A stretch of 64,000 nt of DNA from Lonicera japonica (Eukaryota; Streptophyta; Magnoliopsida; Dipsacales; Caprifoliaceae): the NCBI GenBank assembly GCA_021464415.1, contig CM038469.1:31440087-31504086 (forward strand), in the 5' to 3' direction. Both the position numbers and the translations under genes were made by a program. This document shows positions 23,585-32,830 of this stretch, piece by piece. The notes beneath the pieces were generated by a model that was not told the origin of the DNA, searched no databases, and saw only the letters and a list, made by a program, of their open reading frames with translations. How positions within the stretch are numbered: the first letter of the stretch is position 1; each line of letters begins with the position of its first letter.

Positions 23585-23905
23585 TTAGGATCCCTCGTTG
23601 GTACATTACGGGTTCAGCCCTTGTTTTCGCGAAGGTGACAAGAAAGGATTCCATACCTTTCCGTTGCCGTCGTTTCAATATGTTGTGATCTTAGAAGAGG
23701 GAATTGGCCCCAAAAGGGTACCCAAACAAACCAGTCATCATATTGGTCCTTAAGCTCCACGGAATCCGAGACATCTATTCTGTTCACCCGATATCATTCC
23801 ATTCCTTTCTACCTTCGCTTCGGCGTCAAAGCCTCGGAACTCTCAATCTCAGAAATTGAATAGCCAGGTTGATCAAGCTGATTGCGAGATATAAAATTTG
23901 TTATA
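23585..23905. other. Unassigned, relatively GC-rich segment with protein-like frames
   Basis: Base composition changes sharply from the AT-rich surroundings. The plus strand holds about 54 open codons from about 23589 (VHYGFSPCFREGDKKGFHT, then PKRVPKQTSHHIGP), one stop, then about 45 more in the same frame. The minus strand is also open and reads RIDVSDSVELKDQYDDWFVW. Codon-like texture on both strands could reflect organelle-derived DNA or a retrotransposon fragment. I do not recognise either. Confidence 0.3.
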
Positions 23906-24164
23906 GAATTTATCATTCCTTCCTTTAAAGATCCCCTATGGCATGTAAACAAAACCTAGGTGGTGTTTCAAAACTCTCAAAAATTAATTCTAACATTTGG
24001 ATATTTTCTCTCTCAAAAAGCTTTTTAGAATCATATATTTTTGACCCAAATCAATAATTATATTTATAAAAAAATATAGAATCAAAGTTCTTTTTAAAAT
24101 AGGTTAAAAATATTAAAAAAATAATTTTTTGCGATAAAAATTGTGCTAAAAAAATACACGCCTG

Positions 24165-24202
24165 ACCGGTACACATTAGTAAATTGTGTACCGGTCCACC
24201 CG
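24165..24202. repeat. Perfect 12-bp inverted repeat gaccggtacaca
   Basis: The arms gaccggtacaca and tgtgtaccggtc are separated by about 10-12 bases, giving a strong hairpin in an AT-rich stretch. A U3-type palindrome remnant is possible. Confidence 0.6.
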
Positions 24203-24804
24203 TAAATCAAAATTGCTCCTTTATGGGTGGCCTTTACACGTGGCACTAAATGGGAGGTTTGGTCCATCAAAAGAAAAGAAAGTTTGACTTTTTAAACCAA
24301 TGGCGCACGTGGGTTACCTTTTTCAAAATCTCTTTTATTTTTTAAAACTTTACTTTTCTTTATTTAATAAATAAATAAAATATTTTTATTATTTATTTTC
24401 TTTTTACTTTATTCTACAGTAATAAATCCATTTGGGCACCAATTCGATTCAAATCTTAGAGGTAACTTTATAGAACATGTTAGATATGAAAAAAATAAGT
24501 TTCCTAAATAATTTGTGTCGACGGGGCTTTTCAGATACAACAAAACTCGATAAAAATGCTTAAAAATAAATTTGACTCAAAAGCTTTTTAATTTTGAATT
24601 TTAAGTTCAAACACCATCTATATTTTGAATTAAGCCATAAAATCAACTTACCTTAGGTTATGAATTATGTGCGATGAATTTGGTAAGTTCGATGAGCTTC
24701 CGTTAATTGTCGCGTCTTCAAATCTTCAATTTGACTCAAATAATTACAAAGGAAAAAGTGTTTTTGGCATTGGAATCAAGTCAACTAAAAATATAAACAT
24801 AACA

Positions 24805-25345
24805 ACTTTGGTGTAATTATGAGAGTTATAGGGTTTGTAAGGGTAAATTATGTAATTTTTAAAACCCGACGATACTTTGGTGTAATTATGAGAGTTATAG
24901 GGTTTATAAGAGTAAATTATGTGATTTTTAAAACATGAGGGTACTTTGGTGTAATTATAAGAGTTATAGGGTTTATAAGGGTAAATTATGTGATTTTTAA
25001 AACTTGAGGGTACTTTGGTGTATTTATAAGAGTAAATTATGTGATTTTTCTAAACCCGAGGGTACTTTGGTGTAATTATAAGTTATAGGGTTTATAAGGA
25101 TAAATTATGTGATTTTCAAAACTTAAGGGTACTTTAGTGTAATTGTGAGAGTAATAGAGTTTATAAGGGTAAATTATGTATTTTTTTAAAACTTAAGGGT
25201 ACTTTGGTCTAATTGTGAGAGTTATAGGGTTTATAGGAGTAAATTATGTAATTTTCAAAACCTGAGGGTACTTTGGTGTAATTATGAAAAGTTATATGAT
25301 TTATAAGGGTAAATTATGTGATTTTCAAAAACCTAAGGCTATCTT
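24805..25345. repeat. 69-bp minisatellite, second block
   Basis: About eight units of the same 69-bp repeat as at 23283-23560 occur here, with spacing 69 bp between actttgg at 24874, 24943 and 25012. One unit is shortened near 25020. The same array, contracted to about three units, occurs at 42440-42630, followed by the same unique flank. Confidence 0.9.
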
Positions 25346-25639
25346 GGATATTATGAGTTTAGTTGTTAGTTTCAAAGGTGAAAGTATGTAATTCCTAAAT
25401 CGAATATTATTATTTGGGAAATCATATGAACTAATTTGATATTATTTTTAATATGCAGGGGGAGCCACAAAACAGGATACAAAGATCAAACAGTATCCTT
25501 ACATGGAAAACATCGGATAAATGAAATATAATTCACATATTCCTAGAGAAGCATGCATCTTTTACGAAATATCTATACTAGCACATATAAATATCTGCAC
25601 ATACATATTTATTAAAAAGAAAGAATTCAAGAGAAGCGT

Positions 25640-26020
25640 ACCAGGGATTAGTGACGAATCTCGTGATAGACTGGCTCCATGAGGAGTCAAGGAACATCCG
25701 GGACCAGAGCAGCTCGAGTCACGTCCCAGTACACCTCAGCCCGGTTCCGATCCATGCCATCCTCGGCATACTAGTCAATCACCTCCCAATCGTCATGATG
25801 GGGACTACAGAGAATAACTCCATGAGTATCGGTGTAAGTAACCTCCTCGTGGTCACCCTCCAAGAGGTCAGGCTGAGCGGGATCCATGTCAAATATGAAA
25901 AAACGGTAGGAAATGTGTCTGGAAAACTTAAAAGTGGCAGGGCTTCTGCGCTAGAGAGAAGAGAGAGGAGAAGGCTAGAGAGAGAAAGAGAAAGAGAAAA
26001 TGAGGTGGAATGATCTCAGC
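25640..26020 (-). pseudogene. Antisense exon-like segment of the Tat accessory gene, copy 1
   Basis: The minus strand contains SPHHDDWEVIDYAEDGMDRN, then RAEVYWDVTRAALVPDVP, and it is paired with 42930-43330 (SPHYDDWEGIDYYGEDGVDR). Because the same peptide is recognisable in both, I read it as coding on minus rather than the plus-strand 120-codon frame at 25651-26013, whose Arg/Glu-rich end is just an (ag)n run. It belongs with the antisense ORFs at 19.2-23.1 kb. No domain recognised. Confidence 0.4.
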
Positions 26021-26064
26021 AAGGGGATTATATACCTGGTGCGATTGTTGCGCAACAAAAAGCC

Positions 26065-28481
26065 ATTAAAAATTATATAATTGTGTACTTGTTTTCATTT
26101 ATTTATAGTTGCTGTTCCGTTCACTTTCTAATTGAATAAACTTATTGTTGAGTTACAAATAGTCCATTGTTTTAAAAAACAAAACCCTAATAAAACCATT
26201 TAAAAAAACCAGAAAAGGTAAGTACATTGTCGTTTGGATAAAATCAAGTCTTCCAAACTCGGAACGATAAAACTTGCTTATGAATTGAAATCAGGTATAT
26301 CATATTTTCCATATAGACTGCTATACACTTGATACACTCTCCTCAAAAGTTTAAATCCATATTAAATCAATTCCAATAAATAATCCGATCTTTTCTCAAA
26401 ACAACCGAAACAAAGATGAGACTAATATTATTATATAAGGAAATAATACTAGAACTTCCTCTTCAATTTCCAAAACTATAAATTTTTCCATTTGTACTTC
26501 ATTTCTCACAAAGCCAAAAATATCGGATTATAGAACACAAAAGTTTTCATATATTTCCCCGTTTTCCTTAGAAATCAAGTTTCTTAATAAAATTACTTTA
26601 GGAAAGTGGTAGACTTCTTAGAAAAGGCATCCAAGTTTTTTAACATATAATAAACATATAAAGCCATTTGAAATTAAAAAGGTGGAAATGGTGCTTATCA
26701 CCTTCCTAAACCGTAATATAGTTTCCGAACCCTATAGGATCCTGGTTTTGTAGGCAACAATGTGTAGGAATAAGGCTTGCCTATGGCGTTTATCCCTATA
26801 CAAACTTCTTGTACATTTTCTCGTAAAATGTTATGGTGACTTTGAATGAACCTAATTACATTTAGAAATAGAAAAATAGGATTCATACTTATATCCAAGC
26901 AAATGAAACAAATGAATCCTTTCCAATGTCTTAGACCCCCATTTTGGTCGGATTTCAACCCTAGAGGGGGGGGGGGGGTGATTAGGGTTTAAAAACTTTA
27001 ATGCGGAATTAAAAACTTTTTCAAAATGTTTAAGTAAAACAATTTAACTAAACAAGTTTATCAAGGAATGCAAGTAATAAACAATCAAACAATCTCAAAG
27101 CAAGTGATAATGTAGCAAGTAAATAAAGAGATTGAGTAAGAAAGATTGAACCAATTTGAAGTGAAGGCTTTTTGTCCACACGGTTTTGATTTACAAAACT
27201 ATAGTCCGCGCTCGGTTAGTTCCCCGAGAAGTTCCACTAAAATCAATCTCCTTCCGGGTAAAGATCAAACCACTACAAGTGTTGTTGTCTCAAACACTCT
27301 TTACAAATATTGCTTGACCACAATATTCACACAAGAATCTCTCTCTTGCTAACATTGTGAAATTTACCTTTCACAAAAACTAAACAAGAATTTACCTTCT
27401 TGTTTTTCTATGAGATTTACCTCTCACAATTTGAATACAAAAGTTTGGTGATTCACACCAATTTACAATAACTATCTTAAGTGTGTAAAGAATACAATTT
27501 GAAGCTCACACTAGAGTTATCCTATTTGATCAAGATGATATAGCTCAAAAGATTAATGATTGATCAAAAACAATTTCTTGAATCTTTAAATATTGAAGAT
27601 AGATGAAGTATGAAGTATAATAATGATTCAAGGTTCTCAAAATGTGTCTTATATAGTGTATATATAGTCCCAAAAGTGATATAGCCGTTTGTGAGGTTTG
27701 GCAGAAGTTTGGTACCAAAAATGGTAAAAAATCAGAAATCCAACGGCTATATTCTGGGCCATCAGTCGACTAAGCAAAAACTCCTTAGTCGACTGAGTGA
27801 GCCTTAGTCGACTGATGGACTTGACTATCCAACAGGTCAAAAGGCCAAAAATCTCAATTTTTGCACTTTTGCATTTAAGCTCCGAAATCAATTTTAATGC
27901 TTTGGGGACCTTAAAAATAAGTTCCTAAGACACCTATTTACGGAAAAACTCAAAATATGATCATTTGAATTTAATATGAATTTATTTCAAAACCGATTTT
28001 TGTAAGAATGATATTTTGAAAGAAATTTTGATCAATCTAAAAATAATATTTCAATATGTATGAGCTATATAAATAATCAAATAAGAAACTTTACATAATA
28101 CCTAAGCACTCACTCAATTATCAAATTAACGAGTCTTTGAATGCTTCGATTTGTTTCTTCAATTTGATTCTTCCTTGAAGCTTTTGCATATGATCCTTGA
28201 TCTTGATCTTCATGGATTTGTAATGATGAGATTGATGTTCTTGCTAGTCCAATACTTCGTTGACTTGATCGGATATAGATTGAATGATCCTTGTCATGCT
28301 TCCTTTGAGCAATCATGCTATTCTTGATATTCCATATAAATGAACTATGAACTTATATCAAGAAACAAGTTAAATTACACATGATTGATTTATTGTTATT
28401 ATCAAAATAAGATTAAGACCTTCAAGGTCAACACCCCAAACTAGGGATTGAGACCCAGGGTCGCATTTACGGACTCTCACA
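26065..28481 (+). mobile_element. Tat 3' LTR remnant of block B (with nested solo LTR)
   Basis: The segment 26065-26941 plus 28434-28481 aligns with 48405-49321 and ends ggactctcaca at 28481, just as the Tat LTR at 4576-6237 ends ttctcaca. It contains 'ggtgcttatcaccttcctaa', the 'TGGGTGTTTAATACCTTCCC'-like string of Tat/Ogre LTRs. The LTR start, palindromes and TATA present in block C are missing here, consistent with a deletion joining 26064 to the LTR interior. Confidence 0.6.
26942..28433 (-). mobile_element. Solo LTR, Ty1-copia SIRE/Maximus-like
   Basis: The 1492-bp insertion is flanked by perfect cccca duplications (26937-26941, 28434-28438). Block C has the empty site agacccccaaactaggg at about 49270. 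On the minus strand it starts TGTTGACCTTGAAGGTCTTA and near its end has a poly-C tract followed by CTCTAGGG, as in SIRE-type LTRs. It contains three agtcgact palindromes (27764, 27787, 27806). The far end is CCGACCAAAA instead of the usual CA, so it may be slightly divergent. No coding sequence. Confidence 0.8.
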
Positions 28482-29133
28482 ACTCTGTTTTACTGCAAAA
28501 GCACTTTTGTAGTAAAACAATTTATGGCCTTTTTTTGTTATTTTGTATTGCTTAAAGCCCAAGTATTATGGATAATTATAGGCTTATTTTAGAGTGTTTA
28601 TTAATTTCTTTATTGCATTAGCAATATTGTAGGAGTTATTCTTTTCTTTTTCTAAGAAAGATTAGTTCCCTTATTGAATTAGGATTATAAGGTTTTGTTT
28701 TCTCTTATTTAAAGGAGATTGTCAAATATTATTAAAGTAATCCTGATATGCTATTATTGAGTTAACACCTCTGAGTTCTTATTCGAACTTGTTAAATAAT
28801 TTAAATTGATTAAATTTAATTGTTCTTGACTTATTAATTAATTCTTCAACAATTAATTGTGACGTCTTCACTATACTAAGGTTCAATTCTTGTTTCAAGG
28901 GCTGGGTTAAGGTTTTCACCATCCATATTTTGACAAAATTCCAAGATTCTTGCTATGTGTGACGCCCTGAGTGATGAGTACTCCCTTGTGTGGAGGAATG
29001 GTAGCTCGAGCGATGAGTACTCCCTTGTGTGGAGGAATGGTAGCTCAAAGGGGGCATCCCACACCGGAAGTTGGGGGATCCTTGAAGACCCATATAAGTA
29101 AGACATGGTCGCTAATTAAGTACGATGCCTTTT

Positions 29134-29241
29134 GGGTAGCTCACTGGCTTCGGATCCCATAAGAACTCGGAAGTTAAGCGAGTAGTGGACCAGAGCAATC
29201 CCAAGATGGGTGACCCCCTGGGAAGTTGGTCGTGAGCTCCC
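29134..29241 (+). other. 5S rRNA-derived segment of Cassandra LTR1
   Basis: It keeps 5S rRNA landmarks: ggatcccataagaactcgg, agttaagcg (A box region) and gatgggtgaccccctgggaa (intermediate element and C box). In Cassandra these internal promoters drive Pol III transcription. It is part of a transposon and not a ribosomal gene. Confidence 0.9.
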
Positions 29242-29548
29242 AAAAACAAAGCCGTGAGGGTAGATGTCCTAGGGCTGAGGCCTGGCTAAGACGCTACCCA
29301 GAGCGGACAATATCGTACTGAGGTGGGACCGGGTCGTTACAAATGGTATCAGAGCGGACCCCACATAGTACGGTGTGTCGACGAGAACGTCGACTCCCTT
29401 GGGGGGAAGGATGTGACGTCCTGAGTGATGAGTACTCCCTTGTGTGGAGGAATGGTAGCTTAAAGGGGGCATCTCACACCGGAAGTTGGGGGATCCTTGG
29501 AGACCCATATAAGTAAGATATTGTCGCTAATTAAGTACGAGGCCTTTT

Positions 29549-29655
29549 GGGTAGCTCACTGGCTTCAGATCCCATAAGAACTCCGAAGTTAAGCGAGTAG
29601 TGGACCAGAGCAATCCCAGGATGGGTGATCCCCTGGGAAGTTGGTCGTGAGCTCC
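29549..29655 (+). other. 5S rRNA-derived segment of Cassandra LTR2
   Basis: Same 5S-like landmarks as in LTR1 (agttaagcg, ggatgggtgatcccctggga), with a few substitutions. Confidence 0.9.
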
Positions 29656-30150
29656 TAGAAACAAAGCCGTGAGGGTAGATGTCTTGGGGCTGAGGCCTGG
29701 CTAGGACGCTACCCAGAGCGGACAATATCGTACTGAGGTGGGACTGGGTCGTTACACTATGTTCGTAGTCTAAGGGTTGAGGATCCATCAAACTGGTAAA
29801 GAAAACGATTCGAGATCCAATCATTTCTCATTATGGGTCAATCCAGCTCATAGTGGGACTTTTGCTTTTATGTTCCCTCGAGGACAACACTTTAAAAGAA
29901 AAAATAAAAAAACAAATCAACCGACAAATCAATAAAGATCATTGTTTTTATAACTTATTGGCGGGTGTAAATTATTTTATCAATTGATGATAAATAATAG
30001 TGCAGACTTCAAACACGTACAAGACATAAATTTTGAAAAGGAAAAAAAAGGGAAAGAAACATTCAAGGCATTAGAATTACAATTTAGACATAATTAAATA
30101 CTAAAAATCCCCAAATTATTTATTCTTAGAAATGAAAAGGAGATACCATC

Positions 30151-31755
30151 TCACATATCTGATATCTTTGTGAAAGTGGGAATACTTTGTTCATGCTTGA
30201 AGAAATTATGTGGATCAACTACAGTCTTCACTTGAACTAACCTCTTAAAATTATCTTTAAAGTATTTGGTACCCCACTTGCTTGCTTCTTTGTAGCTCGT
30301 CCCTACTCCAAGATCAAGATCAACGTAGTTCACATATGCCCCCCTTGGATTCTTAGAGACATAAGAACCCAAATAGCTATATAGTGATCTGCTGAAGTTC
30401 AAACGCTTATTTTGTTCCTCCACTGTTGTATTTGCATCCCACATAACTCCAATGAACATCATGTATAAGTTTCCAGCTCTATGGGGGTACGGAAGTGCCG
30501 ACTCTGAGAACTCGTACATCCTTCCACCATACGGGGACATATCTATAACTATCGCACCGTCATCTACTTGAAAGTACCTTTCCCATATCCCTTCAAGCCC
30601 TTCTACAGGAATTGGCACTTTCACGTAGTCTGATTTTCCTTTAAGGTATTGCCTAGGGATGGCAGATCTATTAAGCAAAACCTCAATCGAATCACCTAAT
30701 GTGAATGCACTACCTCCGGCAAAGAATAACGCAGATTTGATCCATGGCATTTCCATACAGTCTTCTGTCACCAGACCCAATTCAGGGAAGCTTTCTTTCA
30801 TCAGTAAAAATAGCCTATCAGCTCCTCCAAGAAACAGCGCTTCGAATGTGATTTGAACTGTTCTTATTCCATTTTGAGTTACCGCTGTAATTGAAGTTCT
30901 AAGATAAAGATCTGTATCCAATTTGGGAGCGACGGTTTGCCATTTATGAAGCAACGTGGTACCATTTTGTTCTAAGATCCGTCTAACTGCAAAAACGGTC
31001 ACAATTTTCGGTACATAAACTAACTTCACCTTCCATGCAATAACGATTCCGAAATTAGAAGCAATACCGCCTCTAATGGCCCAAAAGAGATCTTCACCCA
31101 TTGACTCTTTGTCCAGTACTCTCCCATTAACATCCATAAAACGAGCATTGATAACATTATCAGCAGCAAGGCCATACTTACGTTTCAATGTGCCATATCC
31201 TCCCCCACCAATGAGCCCACCTGTGCACACGGTCGCCCAAAAACCCCCGGGAAAGCCATACGTACTACTTTTTTCGGCAATTCTGTAGTACAGTTCCCCT
31301 AAACTCGCACCACTACCAACCCATGCGGTCCCACTGGCAACATCAACTTCGACTGATCGAAAGTTAATCATATCGATCATGACAAACTCGATAGGGGATA
31401 CTGTGGAATAAGAAAGACCCTCGAAATCGTGCCCCCCAGCCCGAATTCTTATTTGGATATTGTGTTTCTTGGCACAATAAAGGACTGTTTGGATTTGGGA
31501 TTCATGGATAGGTGTTACAATAACTGCAGGTTTAGTTCTAGAGGATGATGCAAACCTTAAGTTTTGAATTGAGAAGGCTAATACAGAGTTGTATGAAGAG
31601 TTTTTTGGGGTGTAAATGACTTGCGAAATTGGGGCGGGGTCTTCAGAATATTGGGCGTTAAGGCATTGAATAAAAGCTTCACTAGTTAGAGCTGAAGAAG
31701 TTGCACAATAAAGAGAGCAAAGAAGAACAAAGAGAAGCAATGAATATGACTTCAT
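30151..31755 (-). CDS. Berberine bridge enzyme-like FAD-linked oxidase, copy B
   Basis: This 534-residue frame is about 90 percent identical by eye to copy A, with identical architecture: signal peptide (LLLFVLLCSLYCATSSA), His109 in RAGGHD for FAD, Cys31/Cys94, FPGGFWATVCTGG with Trp173 and Cys177, and YVNYVDLDLG. An upstream in-frame ATG at 31821 would add 22 residues. It lies before the TATA box (31809-31816), so the MKSYSLLLF start at 31755 is chosen and matches copies A and C. States shared with copy C but not A include RTSITAVTQ, EDCMEMPWIKSA, AIPRQYLKG and GGRMYEFSES, which places B and C as sisters. No introns or stops. Function unknown beyond a secreted flavin oxidase. Confidence 0.95.
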   Translation of the reverse strand: MKSYSLLLFVLLCSLYCATSSALTSEAFIQCLNAQYSEDPAPISQVIYTPKNSSYNSVLAFSIQNLRFASSSRTKPAVIVTPIHESQIQTVLYCAKKHNIQIRIRAGGHDFEGLSYSTVSPIEFVMIDMINFRSVEVDVASGTAWVGSGASLGELYYRIAEKSSTYGFPGGFWATVCTGGLIGGGGYGTLKRKYGLAADNVINARFMDVNGRVLDKESMGEDLFWAIRGGIASNFGIVIAWKVKLVYVPKIVTVFAVRRILEQNGTTLLHKWQTVAPKLDTDLYLRTSITAVTQNGIRTVQITFEALFLGGADRLFLLMKESFPELGLVTEDCMEMPWIKSALFFAGGSAFTLGDSIEVLLNRSAIPRQYLKGKSDYVKVPIPVEGLEGIWERYFQVDDGAIVIDMSPYGGRMYEFSESALPYPHRAGNLYMMFIGVMWDANTTVEEQNKRLNFSRSLYSYLGSYVSKNPRGAYVNYVDLDLGVGTSYKEASKWGTKYFKDNFKRLVQVKTVVDPHNFFKHEQSIPTFTKISDM

Positions 31756-31808
31756 TTTTTTCTTATTGTGAATTGGTGTATAAGATATGGCAATGTCCAC
31801 GTACTGTC

Positions 31809-31816
31809 TATTTATA
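31809..31816 (-). promoter_or_regulatory. TATA box of BBE-like copy B
   Basis: TATAAATA on the minus strand, 53 bp before the ATG at 31755. It decides between the two possible starts. Confidence 0.7.
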
Positions 31817-31965
31817 GGCAATTTTCAAGAGTCAGTACTGTTATGAGTAAGCTAAGAGGGGAAATGAAATGATTGCGCCAAAACATGCATATTGGGAAGA
31901 CTGGTCAATATTAATCATAGGGTGATTTTAAAGCAAGCTCGAACCCGTTAGCGTACGTAGATTTA

Positions 31966-32830
31966 CGGGGGTGTATTGGATTTAGAATCTATAGGATTTT
32001 TATGGACTTTTAAAGTTTATGGGTATTCAATTAAGATTTTAAAAAGTCTTTTAAAATCATGATGTATTTAATTGAGATTTTAAAAAGTCTTTTAAAATTT
32101 TGATGTATTCAATTAAGATTTTAAAATATCCGTCTAAATTTTATGGTATTCAAAAGTCTAATGACTTAGTAGGATTTTAATTAGTGGTGGATTTTGGTGG
32201 ATTGTAAAGCCTTTTCTATACATAAAAATCCATCTTGAAATCTTCTCACTTACTCAGAGATTTCAGATGGATTTTTAATTCTTTTAAGAACTTTACTCAA
32301 CATTCTCTTTCCCCCCCTTCCCCCTTCCCCTCTCTCTCAAAATCCAAATTTCTTATTATGTGATGAATGCATTATAATTTTTTCTCCATCCCTATAAAGT
32401 CTTTATTCTATCTTTTACTAATGTTGTTATCACGCATTAACATAATTTCAAATGGTTAGACCGCTAATTATCGTTCAAATTTTTAAAAATAATTCATGTC
32501 AATTTCATTAAAAAATAATATCGTTAATTGTCTTTACATTTTTGATAATATTACTTTAAACTTGTAATTAATTTATTTTATTGTTTGTCTTTTGTCTTTT
32601 GTCTTTTTTATTTTTTTAATGAACTTTTTAAAATCTGTAGAAATTCATGAACTTATTGAAATCTGCAGAAATCTATGAACTTATTAAAATCTGCAGAAAT
32701 CCAAAAGAATCCATGCATTAAAATTTGTCAAACTCTATAAGGATTTGAAACAATCTATAAACTTAACAGAATTCACAGATTTCAAAAAGTCGATTAGAAT
32801 CTTTTAAAATCTGAATTGAATACACCCCCG
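31966..32830. mobile_element. PIF/Harbinger-like MITE, block B only
   Basis: The 865-bp element has terminal inverted repeats cgggggtgtattggattt and gaattgaatacacccccg and a tta duplication (31963-31965, 32831-32833). Its left half contains three direct repeats of attaagattttaaaa-agtcttttaaaat. Its right half has the inverse type of repeat around 'aaatctgcagaaat'. Block C has no such insertion at the equivalent place (about 51975). No transposase is encoded. Confidence 0.85.

Larger units (their letters stand above)
14680..28481 (+). mobile_element. Degenerate Tat/Ogre-like Ty3/gypsy element between blocks A and B
   Basis: In plus-strand order the segment holds a protease and G-patch-like stretch (14.68-15.39 kb), a nested chromovirus-type LTR (to 17851), integrase (17.89-19.09 kb), several antisense reading frames (19.2-26.0 kb), 69-bp minisatellites and a 3' LTR remnant with the nested solo LTR 26942-28433, ending at 28481 (gactctcaca). 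Antisense accessory ORFs between pol and the 3' LTR are known for Tat-lineage elements. Reverse transcriptase/RNase H, gag and the 5' LTR were not found, so the copy is deleted and cannot move by itself. Its integrity as one element is inferred from order and strand. Confidence 0.6.
28958..29756 (+). mobile_element. Cassandra TRIM retrotransposon (5S rRNA-bearing LTRs), complete
   Basis: The two LTRs are 28958-29341 (384 bp) and 29412-29756 (345 bp), both starting tgtgacg(c/t)cctgag and ending gtcgttaca. The target duplication is ctatg (28953-28957, 29757-29761). The primer-binding site tggtatcagagcgg (29344-29357) matches the initiator tRNA-Met end, and the polypurine tract ttggggggaagga lies just before the second LTR. 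The 70-bp interior codes for nothing, as in all Cassandra elements, which depend on other retrotransposons. LTR1 carries an extra direct 39-bp repeat (gatgagtactccc...), which explains its greater length. Confidence 0.95.

Noticed and set aside
25651..26013. 120-codon plus-strand frame with Arg/Glu-rich end
   Set aside because: The opposite strand carries a peptide conserved in the paralogous segment 42930-43330, and the charged end is an (ag)n repeat.
29134..29655. Two tandem 5S rRNA genes
   Set aside because: The 5S-like stretches are diverged, lie inside LTRs with TSD, primer-binding site and polypurine tract, and therefore belong to a Cassandra element.
30659..31288. Plus-strand frames overlapping the BBE-like genes
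   Set aside because: They are shadows of the conserved minus-strand coding sequence and repeat in every copy for that reason.
31756..31821. N-terminal extension of BBE-like copy B from the upstream ATG
   Set aside because: It would start upstream of the TATA box and add a non-signal leader before MKSYSLLLF; copies A and C support the inner start.
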